From Methyloligella halotolerans (GTDB taxonomy: Bacteria > Pseudomonadota > Alphaproteobacteria > Rhizobiales > Methyloligellaceae): a stretch of 64,000 nucleotides of DNA. This document shows positions 8,475 to 17,552 of this stretch, one piece after another. Every line of letters starts with the position of its first letter. The first letter of the stretch is position 1. Position numbers and translations under genes: made by a program. Where the stretch lies: positions 1 through 64,000 of the forward strand of contig NZ_MASI01000004.1 of the NCBI RefSeq assembly GCF_001708935.1, in the 5' to 3' direction. Under the pieces are notes generated by a model. That model was not told the DNA's origin and made no database searches. It saw only the letters and a program-made list of their open reading frames with translations.

Positions 8475-9200
8475 ATGGAAGATCACGAGCATATCGTCAG
8501 CGCCTATGAGGAAGAGCTGTCGTCGCTGAACAACAAGATCGCCCGCATGGGTGGTCTGGCGGAGCAGGTGCTCGGCCAGTCCATCGACGCTCTGCAGGGG
8601 CGCGATCCGGAGCTTGCCGGCAACACCATCCAGCAGGATGAGGCGATCGACGCCCTGGAGAAGGAGATCGAAGAGCAGGCGATCACCATGATCGCCCGGC
8701 GCCAGCCGCTCGCCTACGACCTTCGCCAGATCATGGCGGCGCTCCGTATCTCGTCCGACCTGGAGCGCATCGGAGATCTGGGCAAGAATATCGCCAAGCG
8801 GGCGCTTGCCGTCGTCGAGGAGCAGCAGCCCAAGCAGCTCATGCTGGGTCTTCGCCATATGGGCGAGCTGGCGCTGGAGCAGCTGAAGGAGGTGCTGGAC
8901 GCCTTCATCGAGCGCGACGCCGACGCCGCCCTGAAGGTCTGGTACAAGGACGAAGAAATCGACGCCATGTACAACTCGCTGTTCCGCGAGCTCCTGACCT
9001 ACATGATGGAGGACCCGCGCAATATCGGGCTCTGCACCCATCTGCTGTTCGGCGCGAAGAATATCGAGCGCGTAGGCGATCATGCGACCAACATCGCGGA
9101 AACAGTCTACTTCCTGGTCCACGGCAAGCCTGTCTCCGAGGAACGTCCCAAGGGCGACAACACCAGCACCACCTTGCCGTTGCAGAGATCAACTGGCTAA
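8475..9200 (+). CDS. phoU: Phosphate signalling protein PhoU
   Basis: PhoU couples the Pst transporter to PhoR and keeps the regulon off when phosphate is plentiful. The 241-residue all-helical product carries two PhoU repeats (about 20-110 and 125-210), with the metal-binding E/DxxxD signatures in RISSDLERIGDLGKNIAKR and NIERVGDHATNIAE. The start ATG follows AAAAGGAACGGCTA. It lies 33 bases after pstB and 14 before phoB in one operon. Confidence 0.96.
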   Translation: MEDHEHIVSAYEEELSSLNNKIARMGGLAEQVLGQSIDALQGRDPELAGNTIQQDEAIDALEKEIEEQAITMIARRQPLAYDLRQIMAALRISSDLERIGDLGKNIAKRALAVVEEQQPKQLMLGLRHMGELALEQLKEVLDAFIERDADAALKVWYKDEEIDAMYNSLFRELLTYMMEDPRNIGLCTHLLFGAKNIERVGDHATNIAETVYFLVHGKPVSEERPKGDNTSTTLPLQRSTG

Positions 9201-9214
9201 CGGGCAGAACGATC

Positions 9215-9931
9215 ATGACGAATGGAACTGGAGCGAAGGTTTTGGTCGTCGAGGATGAGGAGCCGCTTGCCCTTCTCCTTCGATACAATCTGGAAGCGGC
9301 CGGCCACGCCGTAGACGTTGTCTATCGTGGCGACGAGGTCGAGCTGCAACTCGCGGAGAACGCGCCGGATCTCATCATCCTCGACTGGATGCTGCCCGGC
9401 ATCTCCGGCCTGGAGCTCTGCCGCCGCATCCGGACCAATCGCGAATCCCGCCATATCCCCATCATCCTGCTCACCGCGCGCAGCGAGGAGAACGACCGCA
9501 TCCGTGGCCTGACCACCGGTGCCGACGATTACGTTGTGAAGCCGTTTTCGGTGCCCGAGCTCATGGCGCGGGTTCAGGCCATCATGCGCCGGACCAATCC
9601 GGAGCGGATCGCCTCGGTGCTGAGCGCCGGAGATATCGAGCTCGACCGCGTTTCCCACCGGGTCACGCGGAGCGGCCGGCCAATTCACCTCGGCCCGACG
9701 GAATTCCGGCTTCTGGAGTTCCTCATGCAGAGCCCGGGCAGGGTGTTCAGCCGCGCCCAGCTCCTCGATGGGGTGTGGGGCCGCAACGTCTATGTCGACG
9801 AGCGCACCGTGGACGTCCATATCGGCCGCCTTCGCAAGGCCATGATGAACGACACTGAGCAGGATCCGGTCCGCACCGTCCGTGGCGCCGGCTACGCCTT
9901 CTCCGACGCTCTCGAGACGGCACCCGCCTAA
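9215..9931 (+). CDS. phoB: Phosphate regulon response regulator PhoB
   Basis: OmpR-family transcription factor that binds Pho boxes when phosphorylated by PhoR. The 238-residue protein has a receiver domain with acidic pair VVEDEE, phosphoacceptor Asp57 in LIILDWMLPG, a conserved Thr in ILLTARSE and Lys in VVKPFS, followed by a winged-helix DNA-binding domain with FRLLEFLMQSPGRVFSR and DVHIGRLRKAM. It is the last gene of the phoR-pstSCAB-phoU-phoB group, and the Pho box at 3290-3318 makes autoregulation likely. Confidence 0.96.
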   Translation: MTNGTGAKVLVVEDEEPLALLLRYNLEAAGHAVDVVYRGDEVELQLAENAPDLIILDWMLPGISGLELCRRIRTNRESRHIPIILLTARSEENDRIRGLTTGADDYVVKPFSVPELMARVQAIMRRTNPERIASVLSAGDIELDRVSHRVTRSGRPIHLGPTEFRLLEFLMQSPGRVFSRAQLLDGVWGRNVYVDERTVDVHIGRLRKAMMNDTEQDPVRTVRGAGYAFSDALETAPA

Positions 9932-10092
9932 AACGGCATCGTGACGCTCATGGTGAGGGCGCTCGCGTAAGCGGGCGCGTCTCGACCGTGCTGGCCCCGG
10001 CGTTGCAGCACCGAACCGCGCATCTCGGGCCTGGCGCCTTCGAGCTGCGCGTGGCGCGCCGTGCTTTCAGGGTGATCATCCAGCCCAAAAAA

Positions 10093-10138
10093 GAAGGCGC
10101 CCCGATAAGGTGGCGCCTTCTCATTCCCCGCTTTTTTT
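10093..10138. terminator. Bidirectional intrinsic terminator between phoB and gcrA
   Basis: GAAGGCGCC (10093-10101) pairs with GGCGCCTTC (10112-10120) around a ten-base loop. Six A residues flank it on the left (T-run for gcrA on the minus strand) and seven T residues lie at 10132-10138 for phoB. It sits in the 240-base gap between the convergent genes, which otherwise holds nothing I can support. Confidence 0.85.
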
Positions 10139-10171
10139 GACCGGGCCTGCCGAAGCGGTCCGGCCGTCCCT

Positions 10172-10687
<516 letters not shown>

Positions 10688-10710
10688 TGATTTGCCTCCT
10701 CGATTTTTCG

Positions 10711-10906
10711 GACTCAGAGTCCACCCGCAGCCGCGAAAACGGCTGAGGCCATACTCTGATGTACATTTGAGATGGACCGCTCAGACATCGCGAGGAACAC
10801 CGCAACATCTTGTGGCCGAGCGGTTTCAACCCTACTAACTCCGGGGATCGCCAGCAACCGTCCGCCACGGATGAGAGCCGTTTTTTCCACCGGAATAGCC
10901 AGATTC
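10711..10906. promoter_or_regulatory. CcrM (GANTC) sites upstream of gcrA
   Basis: GACTC at 10711 and GAGTC at 10717 sit inside the 13-base palindrome GGACTCAGAGTCC (10710-10722), 23 bases before the gcrA start codon, and GATTC lies at 10902. GANTC is the methylation target of CcrM, whose mark GcrA reads. The spacing suggests methylation-dependent control of gcrA itself. Confidence 0.55.
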
Positions 10907-10938
10907 TGCCACCGCTGGCTTGAGAACTCAATCGATCG

Positions 10939-10953
10939 TTAACCGGCTGTTAA
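10939..10953. promoter_or_regulatory. CtrA box upstream of gcrA
   Basis: TTAACCGGCTGTTAA is an exact match to the CtrA consensus TTAA-N7-TTAA. It lies about 250 bases before gcrA and 188 before argD on the other strand, in the 453-base gap 10688-11140. CtrA control of gcrA is known in Caulobacter, so gcrA is the favoured target. Confidence 0.7.
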
Positions 10954-11068
10954 GAAAGTTTCGTGGGTAACCTCTGAAACCGGCGGGAAAGCCTGTGTAC
11001 GAACCCTGGGCAAACGGGCCTCGAGCCCAGATTGACAGCCAGCGCGGGCAGACCTAAAGCTCTTCTAT

Positions 11069-11103
11069 GCGCCGCCGCCGGTTCGGCGGCGCTTTTGTTT
11101 TTG
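11069..11103 (+). terminator. Intrinsic terminator in the leader upstream of argD
   Basis: GCGCCGCCG (11069-11077) pairs perfectly with CGGCGGCGC (11084-11092) around a six-base loop, followed by TTTTGTTTTT. It ends 37 bases before the argD start, so it either terminates a short upstream transcript (an unannotated small RNA starting within about 10960-11050) or acts as an attenuator of the arg genes. No leader peptide is obvious. Confidence 0.7.
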
Positions 11104-11140
11104 GCGTTTGCCAGCACCGTTTGCCAGTGAGGGAAAGCCG

Positions 11141-12337
11141 ATGTCGGCCCTCTTTCCGACCTACGCGCGCTCGGCTCTTTCGTTCGAGCGCGGCGAAGGG
11201 GCTTGGCTCTTCGATGAGAACGGCGAACGCTACCTCGACTTCGGATCGGGCGTGGCGGTGACGGCGCTCGGCCATAGCCATCCTCATCTCGTGGAAGCGT
11301 TGAAGGCCCAGGCCGATAAGGTCTGGCATGTCTCCAACCTGCACCGGATTCCGGGGCAGGAGCGTCTCGCCGAACGCCTCTGCGAGGCGAGCTTCGCCGA
11401 TCGCGTGTTTTTCGCCAATTCGGGTGCCGAGGCCAACGAAGCCGCCATCAAGCTGGCCCGGCGCTACCACTACGCCAACGGTCATCCGGAGCGCACCCGG
11501 CTCATCGCCTTCGAAGGCGCCTTCCATGGGCGCACGCTGGCGACCATCGCCGCCGGCGGCCAGGCCAAGCATCTGGAGGGCTTCGGTGAGCCGATGCCCG
11601 GCTTCGATCATCTGCCGGCGGGCGATATCGAGGCCGTGAAGGCGGCGGTGACCGAGGAGACTGCGGGCATCATCGTGGAGCCTGTGATGGGGGAGGGTGG
11701 CGTCCGCCTGATCGATCCCGGCTTCCTGCGCGACCTCCGCGCCCTTTGCGACGATAAGGGCATCCTCCTGATCTTCGACGAGGTGCAGACCGGCATGGGC
11801 CGCACCGGCCGCCTGTTCGCCCATAAATGGTCGGGCGTGTCGCCGGACATCATGTCCCTGGCCAAGGGACTGGGCGGCGGCTTTCCCCTAGGGGCATGTC
11901 TTGCCACCGAGGAGGTCGGCAGCACCATGACCCCCGGCACCCACGGCTCGACCTTCGGCGGCAATCCGCTCGCCATGGCGGTCGGCAATGCCGTGCTGGA
12001 TGTGCTGCTCGAAGACGGATTCCTGGAGCGCGTGTCGGAAACGGCTCTGCGATTCAAGCAGCGGCTCGCCGCAATCAAGGACGAGCACAGCGATATTTTC
12101 GAAGAGGTGCGGGGCCAGGGTTTCCTGCTGGGCCTGAAATGCACCTCGTCCATTTCCAATGGCGATCTGGTGAAGGCGCTCGCGGCGCAACATCTTCTCA
12201 CCGTTCAGGCCGGCGACAACGTCGTCCGCCTCCTGCCGCCCTTGATCATCGGCGAGGCTGAGATCGACGCGGCGTGTGAGAAGATCGAAGCGGCCTGCGA
12301 AACCGTCGCCCCGGCTGCTGCCGCGGCGTCCGCCTAG
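11141..12337 (+). CDS. argD: Acetylornithine aminotransferase ArgD
   Basis: PLP-dependent transamination of N-acetylglutamate semialdehyde to N-acetylornithine in arginine synthesis. It has 398 residues. The ATG at 11141 follows GAGGGAAAGCCG, and the longer ATG at 11108 is rejected. Class III aminotransferase motifs are present: [19 protein letters not shown], the phosphate-binding [36 protein letters not shown] and the PLP lysine in [17 protein letters not shown]. The C-terminus ends in an Ala-rich tail. It is followed 32 bases later by argF, the standard argD-argF-hslO order in this group. Confidence 0.95.
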   Translation: MSALFPTYARSALSFERGEGAWLFDENGERYLDFGSGVAVTALGHSHPHLVEALKAQADKVWHVSNLHRIPGQERLAERLCEASFADRVFFANSGAEANEAAIKLARRYHYANGHPERTRLIAFEGAFHGRTLATIAAGGQAKHLEGFGEPMPGFDHLPAGDIEAVKAAVTEETAGIIVEPVMGEGGVRLIDPGFLRDLRALCDDKGILLIFDEVQTGMGRTGRLFAHKWSGVSPDIMSLAKGLGGGFPLGACLATEEVGSTMTPGTHGSTFGGNPLAMAVGNAVLDVLLEDGFLERVSETALRFKQRLAAIKDEHSDIFEEVRGQGFLLGLKCTSSISNGDLVKALAAQHLLTVQAGDNVVRLLPPLIIGEAEIDAACEKIEAACETVAPAAAAASA

Positions 12338-12369
12338 GCAGCCGAGCGCCAACGATTTCAGGCCGAAAG

Positions 12370-13353
12370 ATGCAAAAAGCGACCACTCAAATCAGCCATT
12401 CGCTTCCCCAGCCGGGAGCCTCGGGAGAGTTGCGGCATTTCCTCGATATCGGCGATCTCGATACCGCGACCCTGAAGAAGATCCTCGCCCACGCCCACGA
12501 GATGAAGGCGGAGCGGAAGTCCGGTCCGGCACCGCTTCTGCCCGGCGCGGTGCTGGCCATGATCTTCGAGAAGCCGTCGACACGGACCCGCGTCTCCTTC
12601 GAGGTGGCCATCCATGAGCTCGGCGGCAAGGCAGTGGTGCTAAACCCCAACGAGATGCAGCTCGGCCGCGGCGAAACCATCGCCGACACGGCGAAGGTGC
12701 TCTCGCGCTACGTCGACGCCATCATGCTGCGTACCGGCCCCCATGACACGCTGCTGGAGCTCGCCGGCAATGCCGACGTGCCGGTGATCAATGGCCTCAC
12801 CGGCCGCACCCATCCGTGTCAGATCATGGCCGATATCATGACCTACGAGGAGCGCAAGGGGTCGATCGAAGGCGCCACTGTCGCCTGGGTGGGCGATGCC
12901 AACAACGTTGCCGCGTCCTGGATCCATGCCGCGGCCCGCTTCGGTTTCGCCCTTAAGATCGCGGCACCCAAGGAATATCCGCCCGCCGAGGAGCTGGTCG
13001 CCTTCGCGCGCGCCGAAAATGCCGATGTCGTCGTGACCCAGGACCCCGGCGAAGCGGCCACCGACGCCGACTGCATCGTGACCGACGTCTGGGTCTCCAT
13101 GGGCGATGCGGATGGCGAGCAGCGCAAGAAACTGCTTCGGCCGTACCAGGTGAACGCCGCCCTCATGGAAAAAGCGAAATCAGACGCCATATTCATGCAT
13201 TGCCTCCCCGCCCACCGCGACGACGAGGTGACCGCAGAGGTCATCGACGGTCCGCAGTCCGTGGTTTGGGACGAGGCGGAGAACCGGCTTCATGCCCAGA
13301 AGGCGATCCTCGCCTGGTGCCTGGAGTCCAAGTCGAAACAATTAGGAGACTGA
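12370..13353 (+). CDS. argF: Ornithine carbamoyltransferase ArgF
   Basis: Makes citrulline from ornithine and carbamoyl phosphate. The 327-residue protein shows the carbamoyl-phosphate loop [12 protein letters not shown] (about 59-70), HPCQIMAD, the ornithine-binding DVWVSMG and the catalytic [12 protein letters not shown] near the C-terminus. An N-terminal extension of about 20 residues precedes the usual [10 protein letters not shown] start, so a later start cannot be excluded, although the ATG at 12370 follows GGCCGAAAG. The gap to hslO is two bases, so translational coupling is likely. Confidence 0.95.
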   Translation: MQKATTQISHSLPQPGASGELRHFLDIGDLDTATLKKILAHAHEMKAERKSGPAPLLPGAVLAMIFEKPSTRTRVSFEVAIHELGGKAVVLNPNEMQLGRGETIADTAKVLSRYVDAIMLRTGPHDTLLELAGNADVPVINGLTGRTHPCQIMADIMTYEERKGSIEGATVAWVGDANNVAASWIHAAARFGFALKIAAPKEYPPAEELVAFARAENADVVVTQDPGEAATDADCIVTDVWVSMGDADGEQRKKLLRPYQVNAALMEKAKSDAIFMHCLPAHRDDEVTAEVIDGPQSVVWDEAENRLHAQKAILAWCLESKSKQLGD

Positions 13354-13355
13354 CG

Positions 13356-14312
13356 ATGGCCGGGCCATCTCAGGAGATGGCCGAACTGGTCATCCCCAAA
13401 GACGATCTCGCGCTCCCCTTCCAGGCGGAGCTGTCGCATGTGACTGGCCGGCTGGTGAAGCTCGGCCCCACCGTGGACGACATCCTTTCCCGTCACGACT
13501 ACCCGGAACCCGTTTCGGAGCTTCTGGGGGAGGCCGTGGCGCTCGCCGCCCTTCTGGGCGCCGCGCTGAAATTCGAAGGCAAGTTCATCCTCCAGGCCTC
13601 GACCGACGGACCCGTGGATCTGCTGGTGGCGGATTACCAGACGCCGGGCCAGCTCCGGGCCTACGCCCGCTTCGACAAGGAGCAGGTCGCGGCTCTGGAT
13701 GGCGCTCACGTCGATTCTGCGACCCTTCTCGGCAAGGGCCACTTCGCCATGACCATCGACCGCGGTCCCGACATGGAGCGCTATCAGGGCATCGTGCCCC
13801 TGGATGGCGAAACCCTGAGCCAGGCGGCGGACATCTATTTCCGCCAGTCGGAGCAGCTGCCGACCTTCCTGAAGCTCGTCACCGCCAAGCACTACCAGGG
13901 CGAGGACAAGAGCTGGAGCTGGCGCGCCGGCGGCCTGCTCGTTCAGAAGCTGACCTCGGAAGGCGGTCTGGCGTCGGAAGGGGAAGAGGCGGCGGAAGAC
14001 GAGGACTGGAACCGGGCCAAGCTTCTGGCCGAGACAGTCGAGGATCACGAGCTGCTCGACCCGACACTGGCGGCCGAGCGTCTGCTTTATCGGTTGTTCC
14101 ACGAGGAGCGGGTGCGGGCCTATCCGCCCCTGCCGTTGGACCCCTATTGCAGCTGCTCCCGCGACCGCATCGAGGGCATCCTCCGGAACTTCACCGATGA
14201 GGAGGTCGAGGAGATGACCGTCGAGAATGAGATCGAGGTCACCTGCGAGTTCTGCAACAAGCAGTACAGCTTCGATCCGGCGGAGATAAACGCCAAGCGC
14301 AAGCCGAACTAG
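13356..14312 (+). CDS. hslO: Redox-regulated chaperone Hsp33
   Basis: Cytoplasmic holdase activated by oxidation of a zinc-bound cysteine cluster. The 318-residue product has the N-terminal substrate-binding domain (ILQASTDGPVDLLVADY, QLRAYARFD, LLGKGHFAMTID) and the C-terminal zinc module with CSCS (about 271-274) and CEFC about 40 residues later, so all four zinc cysteines are present. The ATG at 13356 comes right after the argF stop with AGGAG upstream. Its 3' end overlaps that of argE on the other strand by four bases. The argF-hslO linkage is typical of Alphaproteobacteria. Confidence 0.95.
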   Translation: MAGPSQEMAELVIPKDDLALPFQAELSHVTGRLVKLGPTVDDILSRHDYPEPVSELLGEAVALAALLGAALKFEGKFILQASTDGPVDLLVADYQTPGQLRAYARFDKEQVAALDGAHVDSATLLGKGHFAMTIDRGPDMERYQGIVPLDGETLSQAADIYFRQSEQLPTFLKLVTAKHYQGEDKSWSWRAGGLLVQKLTSEGGLASEGEEAAEDEDWNRAKLLAETVEDHELLDPTLAAERLLYRLFHEERVRAYPPLPLDPYCSCSRDRIEGILRNFTDEEVEEMTVENEIEVTCEFCNKQYSFDPAEINAKRKPN

Positions 14313-15466
14313 CGGCTGACGCGGTCCTGTAGGCGGCCGAGAAAACCCATGCACGCCTCGAGCTCCGAGACACTGACGAACTCGTCGGGTGCATGGGCCT
14401 GGGCGATGTCGCCGGGACCGCACACCACCGCCGGGCAACCGGTCTTCTCGAACAGGCCGGCCTCGGTCGTGAAGGAAACGGCGCCGGTGGAATTCCGGCC
14501 CGTCAGGCTGAGAGCCAGCGCCACGGCGTCCGAGCCGGGCGGCGCTTGGAAGCCCGGAACATGTTCTTCCTGGGTCATCTCGATCCCGGTCTCTTCCGAT
14601 ACAGCATGCATCTTCGGCAGCAGCTCACGCTCGGCGAACGCCATCAGCTCGTCCGGGATTCGCGCCGCACCTTCCATGGGCAGGCTGCGCATGAGCCATT
14701 CGAACCGGCAGGTCTTCGGAATGATATTGGTCGCCGTGCCGCCCTCGATGGTCCCCGCTTCGGCTGTGGTGTAGGCGGGCGAGAACCGGTCGTCGTGATG
14801 GGTGCGCGCGGCTTCGGCGCCGAGCCGCTGCAGCTCGACGATCAGCTCCGCCGCATAGCGGATGGCGTTCACGCCCTTGTCAGGCTCGCTGGAATGTCCG
14901 GCCAGCCCGTTGACCGTCACGGCGTAGATGTCGATCTGCTTGTGGGCATCGACGACGCTCATCTTGGTGGGCTCGCCGATGATGGCCGCCCGCGGCATGG
15001 GAAGTTCCTTGCCGAAAAGGTCCAGCATGGGCCGTACGCCCACGCAGCCGACTTCTTCGTCATAGGAAAGCGCCAGATGGATCGGCTCGGCGAGCTCTGC
15101 CGCGACAAAGGAGGGCACCAGCGCCAGCACGCAGGCGAGAAAGCCCTTCATATCGCAAGACCCGCGCCCGTAGAGCTTGCCGTCCCGCGCGGTCAGCGTG
15201 AAGGGATCCGAGCTCCAGCTCTGCCCCGTGACGGGCACACAATCCGTGTGGGCGGAGAGCGCAACCCCGCCATGCCCTTCCGGCCCGATCGTGGCGAACA
15301 GCCCGGCCTTCGTTCCGTCTTCCGTCGGAACGCGCGTCGAGACGACGCCATGCTGACGGAGATAGTCCTCCACGAACGCGATCAGCTTCAGGTTCGACTT
15401 CGCGCTCGTCGTATCGAAGGCGACGAGCTTCTCAAGCAGCTCGGTTGCGGTGGTGATGTCGGACAA
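14309..15466 (-). CDS. argE: Acetylornithine deacetylase ArgE
   Basis: M20 metallopeptidase that releases ornithine and acetate from N-acetylornithine. Metal-site and catalytic motifs are present: SAHTDCVPV with the first His and the general-base Asp, YGRGSCDMKGFLA with the bridging Asp, SYDEEVGC with the catalytic Glu, and the dimerisation segment VNGLAGHSSEPDKGVNAI. The TTG at 15466 is chosen (385 residues) because GAGG lies five bases upstream and homologues begin near ATELLEKLVAFDTTS. A further TTG at 15520 would add 18 residues. It is convergent with argD-argF-hslO, so both the deacetylase and the aminotransferase of the acetylated pathway are here. Confidence 0.88.
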   Translation of the reverse strand: MSDITTATELLEKLVAFDTTSAKSNLKLIAFVEDYLRQHGVVSTRVPTEDGTKAGLFATIGPEGHGGVALSAHTDCVPVTGQSWSSDPFTLTARDGKLYGRGSCDMKGFLACVLALVPSFVAAELAEPIHLALSYDEEVGCVGVRPMLDLFGKELPMPRAAIIGEPTKMSVVDAHKQIDIYAVTVNGLAGHSSEPDKGVNAIRYAAELIVELQRLGAEAARTHHDDRFSPAYTTAEAGTIEGGTATNIIPKTCRFEWLMRSLPMEGAARIPDELMAFAERELLPKMHAVSEETGIEMTQEEHVPGFQAPPGSDAVALALSLTGRNSTGAVSFTTEAGLFEKTGCPAVVCGPGDIAQAHAPDEFVSVSELEACMGFLGRLQDRVSR

Positions 15467-15580
15467 GGAAGCCTCGGCGGTCGTGAGAAATCGTCGGGAC
15501 GATAGCGCGGTGCTGGCCAAGATACTCTTGGCCTTTTGGGGTAGTAGCCTCCCCCATGCGAGCGGTTATTGCCTGGCTTC

Positions 15581-16771
15581 CTAAATCGCCGCGACGCCCT
15601 TCTTGAGGTCGCCGATCAGATCGTCAGCATCTTCCAGCCCGATGGAAAGCCGCACCGTCCTGTCGAAGATGCCGGCCTCCGCGCGCGCTTCCGGGCTCAG
15701 CCGCTGATGCGTCGTCGTCGCTGGGTGGGTGATCAGGCTCTTCGCATCGCCCAGATTGTTCGAGATCTTGAAGATCGATAGCGCGTTGATGAAGCGGAAG
15801 GCCTCGTCCTTGCCGCCCTTCACCTCCAGCGCAACCATGGGTCCGCCCGAGGCCATCTGCTTCTTGGCCAGCGCGTGCTGCGGATGATCCGTCCGCCCCG
15901 GATAGAAGACGCGGCTGATCTTGTCCTGCTCGCCGAGGAAGTCGGCGATCTTGGCGGCGCTCTCGACCTGGCGTTCCACCCGGAGCGGCATGGTCTCCAG
16001 CCCCTTCAGCAGCACCCATGCATTGAACGGGCTCAGGGACGGCCCCGTATGCTTCAGGAAGGTGTGCAGGGTCTCGTCGATATAATCCTTTCGGCCCAGC
16101 ACCACGCCGCCGAGGCACCGGCCCTGACCGTCGATATGCTTGGTCGCTGAGTAGACGACGATATCGGCCCCCAACTCCAAAGGCCGCTGCAGCATCGGCG
16201 TGGCGAACACGTTGTCCACCACCACCTGCGCGCCGACCTTGTGGGCGATCTTGCAGACGGCCTCGATATCGACAAGGCCCAGCACCGGGTTGGTCGGCGT
16301 CTCGAAGAACACCGCCTTGGTGTCGGGCCGCATCGCCTTCTCCCACTGGTCGAGGTCGGCCCCGTCCACCAGCGTGCATTCCACGCCGTAGCGCGGCAGC
16401 AGATCCGAGACGATGTAGAGACAGCTGCCGAACAGCGCCTTCGCCGCCACGATATGATCGCCCGCCCTCAGGAACGAGAGCAGGGAGGAGGACACGGCCG
16501 CCATCCCGCTCGCCATGCCGTGGGCAGCCTCGGCGCCTTCCAGCGCGGCGATGCGCTCTTCGAACATGGAGACGGTCGGGTTGGCGTAGCGACTATAGAC
16601 ATAGCCGTCATCCTCGCCCTTGAAGCGGGCCTCGGCGATTTCCGCACTGTCGTAGACATAGCCGGAATTGAGGAAGATCGCTTCCGACGTCTCGCCGAAC
16701 TGGCTCCGCCGCGTGCCCTCATGCACCAGCGTCGTCGCCAGCTTCCAATTCTTCTCGTCTCCCGCCGCCAT
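15581..16771 (-). CDS. metZ: O-succinylhomoserine sulfhydrylase MetZ
   Basis: PLP enzyme that adds sulfide to an activated homoserine to give homocysteine, the entry point of methionine synthesis. The 396-residue protein has the Cys/Met metabolism fold motifs YSRYANPTVSMFEERIAALE, the PLP lysine in VYSATKHIDGQGRCLGG, and SLITHPATTTHQRLSPE. GGAGGTGTCGCC precedes the ATG at 16771, and an upstream start at 16810 is rejected. The best evidence for the assignment is the SAM-II aptamer and terminator on its leader. Distinction from cystathionine synthase or lyase rests on overall resemblance and this context. Confidence 0.93.
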   Translation of the reverse strand: MAAGDEKNWKLATTLVHEGTRRSQFGETSEAIFLNSGYVYDSAEIAEARFKGEDDGYVYSRYANPTVSMFEERIAALEGAEAAHGMASGMAAVSSSLLSFLRAGDHIVAAKALFGSCLYIVSDLLPRYGVECTLVDGADLDQWEKAMRPDTKAVFFETPTNPVLGLVDIEAVCKIAHKVGAQVVVDNVFATPMLQRPLELGADIVVYSATKHIDGQGRCLGGVVLGRKDYIDETLHTFLKHTGPSLSPFNAWVLLKGLETMPLRVERQVESAAKIADFLGEQDKISRVFYPGRTDHPQHALAKKQMASGGPMVALEVKGGKDEAFRFINALSIFKISNNLGDAKSLITHPATTTHQRLSPEARAEAGIFDRTVRLSIGLEDADDLIGDLKKGVAAI

Positions 16772-16808
16772 GGCGACACCTCCATCTCGCGCACCCGAAA
16801 GCGGGCAC

Positions 16809-16849
16809 AAAAAAACCCGGGGCTTAGGCTGGCCGCCAAAGAACCGGGT
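16809..16849 (-). terminator. Intrinsic terminator between SAM-II aptamer and metZ
   Basis: On the minus strand ACCCGG (16849-16844) pairs with CCGGGT (16820-16815) and is followed by seven T residues (16815-16809). It lies between the riboswitch and the metZ start, so SAM control probably includes transcription termination. A shorter GC stem around 16853-16868 could take part in the switch. Confidence 0.75.
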
Positions 16850-16877
16850 GCTCGCGGGGGCTTTCCCGCAACGGCCC

Positions 16878-16928
16878 TTTTAGCGACTTGTTTTACGTGG
16901 CTGCAAGCCGCCGGCCAAATCACCACGA
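16878..16928 (-). ncRNA. SAM-II riboswitch (metA-type motif) in the metZ leader
   Basis: Read on the minus strand, the 51-base element contains the SAM-II hallmarks TCGTGGTGATTTGG, GGCTTGCAGCCACG and ACAAGTCGCTAAAA, in that order. CGTGG pairs with CCACG to form P1, and the 3' segment gives the H-type pseudoknot. SAM-II binds S-adenosylmethionine and represses methionine genes in Alphaproteobacteria. It lies about 107 bases upstream of metZ. Confidence 0.93.
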
Positions 16929-16974
16929 AGGATCCGAGTTAAAGCGCGGGTCGTAAGCGGCGTCAAGTGCGCGC

Positions 16975-17436
16975 TCATCGGGCGCGCTCCACAACCTTGC
17001 GGTAATAGACGACCCGTTCGGTCTCTTCGAAGCCCAGCGCCTGGTGCATGCCCTGGGAGGTCGTGTTGCCCAGCAGCACGTCCGAGGCGAGCTCTGTCAC
17101 GCCTTTGACGCCAGACCAGCTCTCAACCGCTCCGACCAGCGCCCGCGCCACGCCCTTGCCGCGCCAGTCCGGCACCACGTAGATGCCTTCCAGGAAGGCG
17201 ACCGGCGGCCGCCCGCAGCCGTTCACATAGTCGTAGCGCAGCGCCACCTCGGCGAACCCCACCGCCACGCCGTCCTCCGTCTTGGCGATGAAACCGGCGG
17301 AATCCTCGCTTTCCATCACCGAGAACGCCTGGGCGCGGTTCTCCTCGTCCGTATGGTCGGGCCAAAGCTGAATCCGCAAGGGCAGCCACGCGGCGAAATC
17401 TTCCGGTCGGCATCTGTCGATCTGCATGGGGGACAT
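16975..17436 (-). CDS. GNAT acetyltransferase, AAC(6')-I-like
   Basis: A 153-residue acetyl-CoA-dependent acetyltransferase. The pattern IDRCRPEDFAAWLPLRIQLW, then VGFAEVALRYDYVNGC, VAFLEGIYVVPDWRGKGVA (acetyl-CoA loop) and HQALGFEETERVVYYRK is the signature of aminoglycoside 6'-N-acetyltransferases, which acetylate the 6'-amino group of drugs such as kanamycin and tobramycin. Start choice is uncertain: ATG 17436 or 17427, neither with a clear ribosome site. Chromosomal homologues are often silent or have other substrates, so resistance is only a prediction. It is divergent from dcd. Confidence 0.8.
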   Translation of the reverse strand: MSPMQIDRCRPEDFAAWLPLRIQLWPDHTDEENRAQAFSVMESEDSAGFIAKTEDGVAVGFAEVALRYDYVNGCGRPPVAFLEGIYVVPDWRGKGVARALVGAVESWSGVKGVTELASDVLLGNTTSQGMHQALGFEETERVVYYRKVVERAR

Positions 17437-17552
17437 ATAGGCTATTGTGAATCCGGGGGAGAAGCTTGGTGAGCACGTGACTCTGCCATAAACCGGTGTC
17501 ACGAACCTTGCCAGCATCGATAAAACCGCGCCGGGACCCGATATTGTCAACA

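Noticed and set aside
9928..10170. Minus-strand tail ending in ALTMSVTMPF, reminiscent of an outer-membrane beta-barrel C-terminus
   Set aside because: Only about ten residues look porin-like. The rest is low-complexity, and the frame crosses the bidirectional terminator, so chance is more likely than a gene remnant.
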